A stretch of DNA of 33,052 nt, from positions 1-33,052 of the forward strand of contig JAGGRA010000003.1 of assembly GCA_018613035.1 (NCBI GenBank). The letters are read 5' to 3'. Position 1 is the first letter of the stretch, and the number at the start of each line of letters is the position of its first letter. Of this stretch, positions 14,286 to 22,218 are shown in pieces. A program made the position numbers and the translations under genes. This DNA comes from Pseudomonas sp. ISL-84. Lineage in GTDB: Bacteria; Bacillota; Bacilli; Bacillales; Cytobacillaceae. The notes below the pieces were generated by a model. That model ran no database searches and was not told the DNA's origin. It worked only from the letters and a program-made list of their open reading frames with translations.

Positions 14286-15110
14286 TCAGTTTTCAACGGT
14301 TTGCGACAAAAACCCACTTACTATTGTACCAAATTTTTCAGGTTTCTCCACATGAATTGCATGTCCGGCATCTTCAACTGATATCCATTGGCCATTTGGG
14401 AGGATCTTCGACATTTCGCCGGCAATCCTGCAAAACTTTTTGTCTATACTGCCAGTGATTAAAAGGACAGGGGATTCAACATTTGAAAGCTGCTCCCACC
14501 AGGATGGCTGGGAGCCCGTCCCCATCCCTTTTAGGCTGTTGGCCAGGCCCTCAATAGAATTATCCAAACGCTGCTTTCTTATTCCTCCGCGAATATCATA
14601 TGGGAGTTTTTTTTGGCTTTCAAACAAAGGAATGTTCTCCCAAAACTCAACAAACCTGGAGATTCCTTCTTCTCTGATTTTTTCAGCCAATTTCTCATCC
14701 TGAAGACGCCTGGCTTTTCTCTCATCCTCTGTACGAAGCCCTGGAGAGGCGCTTTCCAGGATTAGCTTCCGTACCTTTTGGGGATATTTAATGGCAAACG
14801 TGAGTGCGAGTCGCCCGCCCATTGAGTAGCCCAGGATATCAATCTTCTCAATCCCCATTTTTTCTAAAAGATGATTAATCGCGTCTGCAGATTCCTCCAT
14901 TCCATATTGGGCAATATCAGCTGGTGATTCCGTGTTGCCATGACCGATAATGTCTAAAGCAATGGCTGTGGAATGATCCTTCCAGAAGGATTCAAACTCT
15001 TTCCAGCTCTCTCCGTTTCCAGTAAAACCGTGCAATAGGAGTAGCGGAAACCCATTGCCCCAAGTATCGACATGATAGCGGACCCCTTTTATGACATAAT
15101 TCACCGGCAT
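14286..15110 (-). CDS. menH: SHCHC synthase MenH (alpha/beta hydrolase)
   Basis: MenH eliminates pyruvate from SEPHCHC to give SHCHC. The 274 aa alpha/beta-hydrolase has the HGFTGNGESW oxyanion segment, the nucleophile Ser96 in GYSMGGR, and the catalytic His250 in DAGHAIHVEKPEKF; the SHCHC-synthase-specific GMGTGSQPS stretch is present. The ATG directly abuts the menD stop codon (TGAATG), so translation is probably coupled. The GAGAGG ribosome binding site is only 3 nt from the ATG; an in-frame GTG two codons later has more usual spacing, so the exact first residue is uncertain. Confidence 0.93.
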   Translation of the reverse strand: MPVNYVIKGVRYHVDTWGNGFPLLLLHGFTGNGESWKEFESFWKDHSTAIALDIIGHGNTESPADIAQYGMEESADAINHLLEKMGIEKIDILGYSMGGRLALTFAIKYPQKVRKLILESASPGLRTEDERKARRLQDEKLAEKIREEGISRFVEFWENIPLFESQKKLPYDIRGGIRKQRLDNSIEGLANSLKGMGTGSQPSWWEQLSNVESPVLLITGSIDKKFCRIAGEMSKILPNGQWISVEDAGHAIHVEKPEKFGTIVSGFLSQTVEN

Positions 15111-16856
15111 TCACCTCTCAAGCAATCGACTTATTTCCCGGGAAACAGAATCCCACAAATCTCGATGCTCAGTCAGGTTTTTGTCCCGATTTGTCGTAAT
15201 CTCCATAACCTTTATGCCCTTTGCATCAGTGTTCCGTTTGAATGTGGAAATAAAATGTTCCCAATCAGAAATCAAATCATATTGCCCGCCGTACATGGTG
15301 ATCGCATGTCCAAATTCCAGATCAAGCGGTGTTCCAAACAGTTTTTCGAAGTTCTTTGGATGGTTCGCTTGCGGAAGGAATGAAAAGATGCCGCCGCCAT
15401 TGTTATTGATCAATAAAATATTGATATCTATTCCATAGAGCTTTGATGCAATTAATCCATTTAAATCATGAAAGAACGTAAGATCGCCAAGAACGAGATA
15501 CAGCGGCTGTGACAAGGTGCCAGCACCAAGGGCTGTTGATACGGTACCATCTATTCCGTTGGTACCTCTGTTCGCCATCACTCTTATATTCTTTTCATTG
15601 AAATGGAAAAACGTGTCCAAATCCCGAATCGGCATACTATTGCCAACAAAAAGTGTGGAGCCTTCAGGAAGCATTTCGGATAGCTGGTAAAATAGCTTCC
15701 CTTCACTTAGGTCTTCCACTTTATTTATATCAGCCAATCTGGACCGGGTTATCTGATTGATTTCCTTCCACAAAGAAAAAAACTGATCATCCTTGCCGGC
15801 ATTTAAAGAAGGAGTAAGCGACTTACAAAATAGTGTTTCATCACAATGTATCATCTCAGTGGAAAGCAATGCCGGATCACGCCAGCCGCCGCCGCCATCA
15901 ACAATCAATTGGCGGGCATCACTGTTTTCTTTCATAAAGATTGTCAAAGGCTTTGACACAGGCATTGCACCAAAGCGAATAATAACTTCAGGCTTAAGGG
16001 CCTTCTTTGTGTCTTCATTTTTCAAAAAGCTATCATATGTATCAATAATCCAGCAGCCATCATGCATACCGCTTCTTAGTTGAGATAGCGGGTCAGCAAT
16101 AATAGGGAAGTTGAGTTTCTCCGCAAGCTGAATGACAGCGTCAGGGAAACCAACTTTTTCCAGAGGGCCGCATACGATTATGCCTCTGCTGGTTGTGTTT
16201 AAGCTCTCCGCTATTTCCCTGTACTCATCTTCCCGAAGGCCAAGCTGACCTGTTTTAATGTTTACAAAACCATCTTCGCGCTCATTCAGTTCAAATAAAT
16301 CTTTTCGATCGAGCTGCGGCACCAATGGTTCTCTGAATGGAAAGTTGAGATGAACCGGGCCTGCAGGGGAGCGCTGTGCCATTGAAGCCGCCCTTGCACA
16401 TACAGTTCGGGCATAGCGCAGCATTTCTGCTGTATTTTCCGGAGGTGCCATTTCAACGAACCACTTAACATTTTTTCCGTATAAATGAATTTGATCGATT
16501 GCCTGTGGCGCACCTACATCCCTTAACTCGTGGGGCCGGTCGGCAGTCAAGACCACCAGTGGAACTCTTGAATAATTGGCTTCTACGATGGCAGGGTAAT
16601 AATTGGCAGCCGCAGTACCGGATGTACATAGCAAAGCGGCTGGTTTTTGGGAAGCCTTAGCGATTCCCAACGCAAAAAAGGCAGCTGAGCGTTCGTCTAC
16701 ATGGATATGCACACGAAGCTCAGGATGCTCTGCCATCACCATAGCCATCGGGGTAGAACGGGAGCCGGGACTGACCACGACATCCTCTACCCCGCTTTTT
16801 ACCAATTCCGCAACAAAAGCGGCAATATATAAAGTTAACGCTTCCTGATGATTCAT
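15111..16856 (-). CDS. menD: SEPHCHC synthase MenD (ThDP-dependent)
   Basis: MenD decarboxylates 2-oxoglutarate and adds the succinyl-semialdehyde unit to isochorismate, the first committed step to menaquinone. The 581 aa sequence has the three ThDP-enzyme domains: an N-terminal PYR domain with VVSPGSRSTPMAM and the Glu of HVDERSAAFFALG, a middle domain, and a C-terminal PP domain with NRGTNGIDGTVSTALGAGT and GDLTFFHDLNGL (about residues 457-468), the cofactor Mg site. The start codon overlaps the menF stop codon by 1 nt (TAATG), and its stop codon abuts menH, so F-D-H are translationally coupled. Confidence 0.97.
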   Translation of the reverse strand: MNHQEALTLYIAAFVAELVKSGVEDVVVSPGSRSTPMAMVMAEHPELRVHIHVDERSAAFFALGIAKASQKPAALLCTSGTAAANYYPAIVEANYSRVPLVVLTADRPHELRDVGAPQAIDQIHLYGKNVKWFVEMAPPENTAEMLRYARTVCARAASMAQRSPAGPVHLNFPFREPLVPQLDRKDLFELNEREDGFVNIKTGQLGLREDEYREIAESLNTTSRGIIVCGPLEKVGFPDAVIQLAEKLNFPIIADPLSQLRSGMHDGCWIIDTYDSFLKNEDTKKALKPEVIIRFGAMPVSKPLTIFMKENSDARQLIVDGGGGWRDPALLSTEMIHCDETLFCKSLTPSLNAGKDDQFFSLWKEINQITRSRLADINKVEDLSEGKLFYQLSEMLPEGSTLFVGNSMPIRDLDTFFHFNEKNIRVMANRGTNGIDGTVSTALGAGTLSQPLYLVLGDLTFFHDLNGLIASKLYGIDINILLINNNGGGIFSFLPQANHPKNFEKLFGTPLDLEFGHAITMYGGQYDLISDWEHFISTFKRNTDAKGIKVMEITTNRDKNLTEHRDLWDSVSREISRLLER

Positions 16857-18259
16857 TATTTATTACCCCCAAGAGCCGTAAGCATTGGACGGAACTTAAT
16901 CTTTGTTTCCTGGTATTCGCTTTCGGCATTTGAATCCTGAACTACTCCACAGCCGGCAAAAATAGATGCCTCATTACCCTGAATCAAACCTGATCTGATG
17001 GCAACAGCATACTCACCATTCCCTTTAAAGTCCAGCCATCCTAGTGGAGCGGCGTAAAAGCCCCGATCCAGTTCTTCTACCTCTCTTATTTTTTCTACGG
17101 CTTCATTTTTAGGCAGTCCACCAAGAGCAGGAGTTGGGTGCAGGCGGTCTACTAAAGCTAATAGAGATGCGTCATCCCTTGTTTTTCCAATAACAGGGGT
17201 GTAAAGATGCTGAATGTCTCTCATTTTCATCAGCTGCGGCTTATCCGGAAGCTCAACTTCTGTACAGGATTCCTCCATCGCTTCTTTAATCATGTCCACC
17301 ACATATTGGTGCTCGGTCAGGTTCTTTTGATCACTTAATAAGGCATCACCAAGAATATGGTCATCCTCTTCTGTTTTACCTCTTGGAATGGATCCTGCCA
17401 GGCAAGTGGTAAACACTCTTTCACCGTATTTTTTGATCAGCCGTTCTGGAGATGCCCCAATAAAGCAATCTCCATTTGATTCAAAAGCAAAGATAAAGCT
17501 CTCTTTTTGAAGCTTCATTAGATTTGTAAGCACATGTTCAATCTCAATCGGCTTTTCAAATACGAGCCTGGATTCCCGTGCAAGCACAACCTTTTTTAAA
17601 GAACCTGTTTTTAATTCCTCAACAATATCTTCAACCGTATTCATCCACTTTTCCGGATCGATATCCGCTTCCTTAAGCAGGACATTTCCCGGCTCCGGCA
17701 AATGACTCTCTATAGAGGTCAATACTGCTGCGCGTTCAGCGCCAACCTTTTCGAAAAGAGAAAGGTCATCATGCTGGGTACAAACAACATTGGTTGTTAA
17801 AAAAGTCTGTCCCTTAACTTCACTATACATAAAGGTAGGTACATGAAAGAGGGAATCAGAATACTTCGACCATAGCTTTGTTTTCTCTTTTAATGGATCA
17901 AAAGAAAAGCCGCCAAACATAACGGGACCTACTGCATTTCCGGTATATGGATTGAAAACAATACTATCATCTATAAAACGCTTCCATTCCTTTTCAACAC
18001 GATCAAATCGCCCAGCACTTTGATCTGACTGAATTTGTTTGCATACACCGAGACCGATAATGTAAACTTCACCAGAAGGATCCTTCCAGAAAAAACGTTC
18101 ACCAAAAAAACGGCTCTTTCCTGCCGCATAAAAAGAAAGGGGGTCTATATGATTTATTTTTTGAACTTCACTCACTAAAACAGGCTTCGATAAGGCCTTT
18201 GCCCGCTCGATCGCCTCTTGGATCCCTTCTTTTAGTTCCGTATCTTGTATCGTAACCAA
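16856..18259 (-). CDS. menF: Isochorismate synthase MenF
   Basis: This enzyme isomerises chorismate to isochorismate, drawing chorismate from aromatic synthesis into menaquinone. The 467 aa sequence ends in the chorismate-binding domain: KKVVLARES with the general-base Lys, FIGASPERLIKKYGERV, CLAGSIPRGKTEEDD, HPTPALGGLPKNEAVEKI and CGVVQDSNAESEYQETKIKF, carrying the Mg-binding Glu residues. The start is a TTG at 18259 (MVTIQD), with GGAGG about 8 nt upstream. It heads the menF-D-H-B unit and is divergent from menA across 440 bp. Confidence 0.95.
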   Translation of the reverse strand: MVTIQDTELKEGIQEAIERAKALSKPVLVSEVQKINHIDPLSFYAAGKSRFFGERFFWKDPSGEVYIIGLGVCKQIQSDQSAGRFDRVEKEWKRFIDDSIVFNPYTGNAVGPVMFGGFSFDPLKEKTKLWSKYSDSLFHVPTFMYSEVKGQTFLTTNVVCTQHDDLSLFEKVGAERAAVLTSIESHLPEPGNVLLKEADIDPEKWMNTVEDIVEELKTGSLKKVVLARESRLVFEKPIEIEHVLTNLMKLQKESFIFAFESNGDCFIGASPERLIKKYGERVFTTCLAGSIPRGKTEEDDHILGDALLSDQKNLTEHQYVVDMIKEAMEESCTEVELPDKPQLMKMRDIQHLYTPVIGKTRDDASLLALVDRLHPTPALGGLPKNEAVEKIREVEELDRGFYAAPLGWLDFKGNGEYAVAIRSGLIQGNEASIFAGCGVVQDSNAESEYQETKIKFRPMLTALGGNK

Positions 18260-18603
18260 AAAAATCCCTCCAATAACAGCCCAGAATGGCCATTATCCTA
18301 CTTTAAACTTATTCTAAGATACACCTCAGGATTGGAGAATGTCAATGATGTCAATCACTGCAATCCTTTTTATATCCATATTATATTATAGCTTACTTTA
18401 GGCTCGGGTATATGAAATACGCTCATTTTAAGCCAATGGAAAGCGATGCTTCTCCTTAGCCCAAGGAATTCTCGAAAGACTAACTTTAATCTTCCCCTTT
18501 TAGATGGAAAATACCGCCTCCGTTTACGGGAAAAATACGTTGACACCCCTTTAATCTTTACCTACACTTAAGTTGGTTCATGATTTCCATATGAAGTATT
18601 TCT
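18260..18603. other. menF upstream region
   Basis: This is the menF side of the divergent menF/menA spacer. On the minus strand a TTGACA near 18350 is followed by TATCTT at 18 bp, a weak promoter candidate, and a TATAAT-like run lies near 18385-18393. No gene, tRNA or riboswitch was recognised. Confidence 0.35.
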
Positions 18604-18632
18604 TTGACAATACCCTGGGAATCGGTTAAAAT
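18604..18632 (+). promoter_or_regulatory. Sigma-A promoter of menA
   Basis: Perfect TTGACA (18604-18609), a 17-bp spacer and TAAAAT (18627-18632). The predicted start near 18639 gives a leader of about 60 nt. Confidence 0.85.
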
Positions 18633-18700
18633 AAACAAGTTTGATTGAAGCAATAAAACCTTACATTACAGAATATAGATTAAACAAGGGGAGAGTTATA

Positions 18701-19633
18701 ATGCAACCACAAACGCAGACCAGTTTTCCGCCTGCCTCCAATTCAAGGAACTGGAGAGTTTGGTGGCAGTTGACAAGACCTCACACTCTTACAGCCGGTT
18801 TCGTTCCGGTTCTGCTTGGAACGGCTTTAGCAATGGAAATGACAGAAATTCACTTCGGATTATTTTTTGCCATGCTCGCAGCAAGCCTCCTAATCCAGGC
18901 TGCTACCAATATGTTTAATGAATATTACGATTATAAACGGGGACTGGACACAGAAGAATCAGTCGGAATTGGCGGAGCGATCGTTCGTGAAGGGATTAAA
19001 CCACAAACTGTATTAAACCTGGCATTTGGTTTATATGGTATTGCCATACTGCTTGGCTTTTATATTTGCATGAGTACCAGCTGGTGGATAGCGGTTATCG
19101 GGCTGGCTTCCATGGCAGTCGGATATTTGTACACAGGCGGTCCACTGCCAATTGCCTACACACCGTTTGGCGAGTTATTTGCCGGGTTTTTTATGGGTAT
19201 GCTGATCATCCTTATTTCATTTTACATCCAAACGGGAACAGTGACTTCTAGAAGCATCCTCGTTTCCTTCCCAATTCTGATTCTTGTTGGTGCGATCCTG
19301 CTGGCCAACAATATCAGGGACTTGGATGGAGATAAAGAATTTGGCCGTAAAACGCTGGCGATTTTATTAGGAAAAAAAGGCGCAATTAACCTGCTGGCCG
19401 GAATGTTTATTGTGTCATATGCATGGGTATTTGCCTTAATCGCCATGAACATCATTTCTCCATGGCTTGCCATTGTCGTTATTAGTGCTCCAAAAGCTGT
19501 TAAAGCAACAAAAGGATTTATCGGCAAAACACTGCCATTGCAGATGATGCCTGCCATGAAGGCTACGGCACAGACAAATACCATCTTTGGATTTTTATTA
19601 TCAGTAGGCCTGTTCCTTGGCTACTTCTTATAA
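18701..19633 (+). CDS. menA: 1,4-Dihydroxy-2-naphthoate polyprenyltransferase MenA
   Basis: This UbiA-family membrane enzyme prenylates and decarboxylates DHNA to demethylmenaquinone. Both Asp-rich motifs are present: Asn73-Glu-Tyr-Tyr-Asp77...Asp83 (NEYYDYKRGLD) and Asn203/Asn204-Ile-Arg-Asp207-Leu-Asp-Gly-Asp211 (NNIRDLDGD), separated by hydrophobic helices. The ATG at 18701 is preferred because AAGGGGAG lies 7-8 nt upstream; it gives 310 aa, the normal size. An in-frame extension to 18641 has no ribosome binding site and would begin at the predicted transcript start. It is divergent from menF, which completes the pathway locally. Confidence 0.95.
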   Translation: MQPQTQTSFPPASNSRNWRVWWQLTRPHTLTAGFVPVLLGTALAMEMTEIHFGLFFAMLAASLLIQAATNMFNEYYDYKRGLDTEESVGIGGAIVREGIKPQTVLNLAFGLYGIAILLGFYICMSTSWWIAVIGLASMAVGYLYTGGPLPIAYTPFGELFAGFFMGMLIILISFYIQTGTVTSRSILVSFPILILVGAILLANNIRDLDGDKEFGRKTLAILLGKKGAINLLAGMFIVSYAWVFALIAMNIISPWLAIVVISAPKAVKATKGFIGKTLPLQMMPAMKATAQTNTIFGFLLSVGLFLGYFL

Positions 19634-19643
19634 AATTACTTTA

Positions 19644-19673
19644 ACCTCTGCTTCTTAAAGCAGGGGTTTTTTG
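19644..19673 (+). terminator. Intrinsic terminator of menA
   Basis: ACCTCTGCT pairs with AGCAGGGGT across a TCTTAA loop (one G-U pair), followed by a T-tract. Confidence 0.8.
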
Positions 19674-19973
19674 TTTGGAAAAAAACAACAGAAAACGCCA
19701 TCCAGGTTTCGCTTCGTCAATAACGGGTATTTTTTATTCAAGGAAGAATATTCGCCCTGCCTTATACAATGAAGACTTTCTTCCGTTATGATTTTGCCAA
19801 TAACGTCCATACTAAACCCATATGGACTATGTTTTATGTATTTTAAATCGGCGCGGCACGAGCGTTCGGACAAGCTTCAGCTCGGGATTTAGAAGCTGAA
19901 TAGCTAGCTCGGCCTATTTATAAAACATTTGTAAAGACACCATGATACCAATCTGAGAAGGATGTGACATATT
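19674..19973. other. Intergenic region before yteA
   Basis: No gene is supported. A minus-strand frame (19655-19873) runs into the menA terminator and lacks a good ribosome binding site. A 7-bp hairpin (TTCAGCT and AGCTGAA) lies near 19877-19903. A promoter for yteA was not identified with confidence. Confidence 0.4.
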
Positions 19974-20729
19974 ATGTTGAGCAATGAACAAATCAGCAGC
20001 TTAAAAAAGGAATTGAACGATGAAAAAAGATCACTGGAAGCTCAGCTTCAAGGCAATAAAGAAGGAATCCTGGAAAGTGCGAGTGCCAGAGATACAGTGG
20101 GGGAACTGTCCCTTTATGACAACCACCCCGCTGATATGGGCTCTGAACTTTATGAACGCGAAAAGGATTTCGCTTTAGAAGAGCACCATGATTCCGAATT
20201 GAATAAAGTTAATGCTGCACTGAAGGCAATCGAGGACGGCTCTTACGGAAAATGCAAAGAGTGCGGAACTGAAATTCCATACGAACGACTTGAAGTACTT
20301 CCTGCAACTCTTTACTGTAAAGAGCATAGCCCGGAGCAGAATGTGCCGGGAGACCGCCCTGTGGAGGAAGATGTTCTTGAACCTGCACACGGCAATACAT
20401 TTCAGCATCATCAATTCAGAGAAGTTGTCGACAACGAGGATAGCTTTCAGGAGGTTGCCCGCTTCGGTACTTCCGAGACTCCTTCAGACTTAAGGGGGGA
20501 CTACGAAGACTATAACTCCCTTTATAATGAAGGACATGATGATGAAGGCTTTACTGAGGATTATGAAACCTTTGTCGGAAATGACATGGAAGGCAAGCAA
20601 AGAAAAATCTACCCTTCCAAAAAGCAGGAAGAGTACGAAGCAATGCTCGATGAGAATGATATCGAAGCATCTTATGGGGATGTTCCATATCATGAAACAG
20701 ACGGCTATGTAGATGACGATAAAGAGTAA
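19974..20729 (+). CDS. yteA: YteA, TraR/DksA-type zinc-finger protein
   Basis: The N-terminal half is a coiled coil of the DksA/TraR kind (residues 1-90), followed by a zinc finger with Cys94-x2-Cys97-x17-Cys115-x2-His118 (CKECG and YCKEH); the last ligand is His rather than the Cys of classical DksA. The C-terminal half (about 120-251) is very acidic and includes TFQHHQFREVVDNEDSFQEVARFGTSETPSD, characteristic of the Bacillus YteA family. DksA relatives bind the RNA polymerase secondary channel, but for YteA this is inference; it is usually annotated as sporulation-linked. It is monocistronic, with a terminator after it, next to the men genes as in B. subtilis. Confidence 0.92.
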   Translation: MLSNEQISSLKKELNDEKRSLEAQLQGNKEGILESASARDTVGELSLYDNHPADMGSELYEREKDFALEEHHDSELNKVNAALKAIEDGSYGKCKECGTEIPYERLEVLPATLYCKEHSPEQNVPGDRPVEEDVLEPAHGNTFQHHQFREVVDNEDSFQEVARFGTSETPSDLRGDYEDYNSLYNEGHDDEGFTEDYETFVGNDMEGKQRKIYPSKKQEEYEAMLDENDIEASYGDVPYHETDGYVDDDKE

Positions 20730-20731
20730 AT

Positions 20732-20768
20732 AAAAGCGATGCCCCGCTGAGGGAGCATCGCTTTTTAT
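20732..20768 (+). terminator. Intrinsic terminator of yteA
   Basis: AAAAGCGATGC pairs with GCATCGCTTTT (11 bp), followed by further T residues. Confidence 0.85.
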
Positions 20769-20811
20769 ATGTCAATTGGCAAAATAAGATTACCTATATA
20801 TGCTTTTGTAT

Positions 20812-21024
20812 TTAAAGCTTGGATTCAATATCCTGGATAATCTCATCAATCGTATCAGAAACATCATTTGTACGGCGTGCAATGGAGATGCTGAATTCCA
20901 GCAGTTCTTTATAATTTTTCACCGGAATGGATTCATTTGTCTTTTCGAATTCATTTAGTTGCAGTCCAATATTCTGAAGATGCAGCAAAACTTCTTCCAT
21001 AGATCCCTTCTCGATTTGGTACAT
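20812..21024 (-). CDS. Small hypothetical protein, 70 aa
   Basis: The sequence MYQIEKGSMEEVLLHLQNIGLQLNEFEK is predicted to be almost entirely helical, with heptad-like Leu/Ile spacing and an acidic C-terminus (DTIDEIIQDIESKL), so a small coiled-coil or helical-hairpin protein is likely. AAGGGGGA lies about 9 nt before the ATG at 21024; an internal ATG (residue 9, MEEVL) after GAAGGGA is an alternative start. It has no signal peptide or membrane segment. It converges with yteA. I do not recognise the family and propose no function. Confidence 0.65.
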   Translation of the reverse strand: MYQIEKGSMEEVLLHLQNIGLQLNEFEKTNESIPVKNYKELLEFSISIARRTNDVSDTIDEIIQDIESKL

Positions 21025-21188
21025 TTAACAGCTTCCCCCTTAATATCTATTGATTTCATTATCAGGGTTTTTAAACCTTTTTTAAAGTGGCAATTATTGC
21101 TAATACTGAGTCGCTGCTTCGTTCAATAGAGTAAAACGGCCTTCCGTTGGAAATATTATTTTAAGAATAACTTGGTGGGAGGCCTATT

Positions 21189-22040
21189 ATGTCATTACAA
21201 AATAAAGCCGAATGTTTTTCCGAATATGACAAGCTTGAGCAAGTCGTATTATGTGAACCGCAATATATGACCATTTTAGATACTATTAATGAAACACAAA
21301 AGCATTATAAAAAAGAAGGCATCGATATTGAACGGGCGATGAAGCAGCACAGGCACTTTGTCAGTGCATTAAAGGAACAGGGGGTCGATGTGGTGCTGCT
21401 TCCTCCTCTTGAAAAATACCCGGAACAGGTGTTTACCAGGGATATTGGCTTTACTCTTGGCGAAAAGGTATATGTAGCCGAAATGGCTGCTGATATCCGT
21501 CAAGGGGAAGAAAACGTCCTAAAACAATGGCTGGAACAGCAGCAAATCCCTTTTTACAATTTAACTGGAGACCGGATTGAGGGGGGAGATGTCCTCATTG
21601 ATGGGAAAACGATCTATGTTGGTGTGAGCAACCGGACTTTTGAAGAAGCAATCGAACATTTGCGAAGCCTCCTTCCTGAATATGAGATCATATCCATTCC
21701 TTTTACGGATACATACCTCCACCTGGATTGTGTCTTTAATATTATTTCACCAGAAGAAGCCCTTATTTTTCCAGGAGAAATCCATGGGGAAAAAGTCAAA
21801 ATGCTTGAGTCCCGGTATGATCTGATAAGAGTATCAGAAGATGAACAGTTTACACTCGGAACTAACGTCCTCTCCATCGGCAATAAAAAAATCTTCAGCC
21901 TTCCTGTCAATAAAAATGTAAATAAAGAGCTCCGCGCAAGAGGTTATGAAGTTATCGAAGTAGACATAACCGAGATCATCAAATCCGGCGGAGCCTTCCG
22001 CTGCTGTACGATGCCGGTTAGGCGAGGCAAGGGATCATAA
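21189..22040 (+). CDS. Dimethylarginine dimethylaminohydrolase-like protein (YkgA type)
   Basis: This is an amidinotransferase-superfamily hydrolase. Recognised blocks are PEQVFTRDIGF, IEGGDVLIDG, the catalytic His178 in TYLHLDCVFN and the nucleophilic Cys region SGGAFRCCTMPV (Cys272/Cys273). The 283 aa length fits DDAH/YkgA-type enzymes, which cleave Nω-substituted arginines to citrulline and an amine; the true substrate in Bacillus is not established, and related folds include arginine deiminase. GGGAGG lies 7 nt before the ATG. It is a single gene between an unknown helical protein gene and the glycogen operon. A weak hairpin with T-rich tail at 22050-22078 may end transcription. Confidence 0.88.
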   Translation: MSLQNKAECFSEYDKLEQVVLCEPQYMTILDTINETQKHYKKEGIDIERAMKQHRHFVSALKEQGVDVVLLPPLEKYPEQVFTRDIGFTLGEKVYVAEMAADIRQGEENVLKQWLEQQQIPFYNLTGDRIEGGDVLIDGKTIYVGVSNRTFEEAIEHLRSLLPEYEIISIPFTDTYLHLDCVFNIISPEEALIFPGEIHGEKVKMLESRYDLIRVSEDEQFTLGTNVLSIGNKKIFSLPVNKNVNKELRARGYEVIEVDITEIIKSGGAFRCCTMPVRRGKGS

Positions 22041-22172
22041 TATAATGTTCTAGGGCTCCCTGTGGGTGCCTTTTATTTTGTTATTTTTTGTGGTGAGCTT
22101 GGAGACTTTTTGGAGTAACCTTGTTTATTAACGACGTTTGCACCAGGTTATTTTGGTAGTTAATCAGAACGA

Positions 22173-22207
22173 TAAAAAAAACAGCCCTTCCACCTCCGGA
22201 AGGGCTG
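22173..22207 (-). terminator. Intrinsic terminator of the glg operon
   Basis: On the minus strand CAGCCCTTCC pairs perfectly with GGAAGGGCTG (10 bp, 6-nt loop), followed by a T8 tract. Confidence 0.9.
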
Positions 22208-22218
22208 CTGCTCAACAC

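Noticed and set aside
18260..18700. Riboswitch or T-box in the menF/menA spacer
   Set aside because: No T-box, SAM or other conserved leader core was found. The only firm signal is the menA sigma-A promoter.
19655..19873. 72-codon minus-strand frame between menA and yteA
   Set aside because: Its 3' end lies in the menA terminator, its start lacks a good ribosome binding site, and no family is recognised. It is not excluded, but unsupported.
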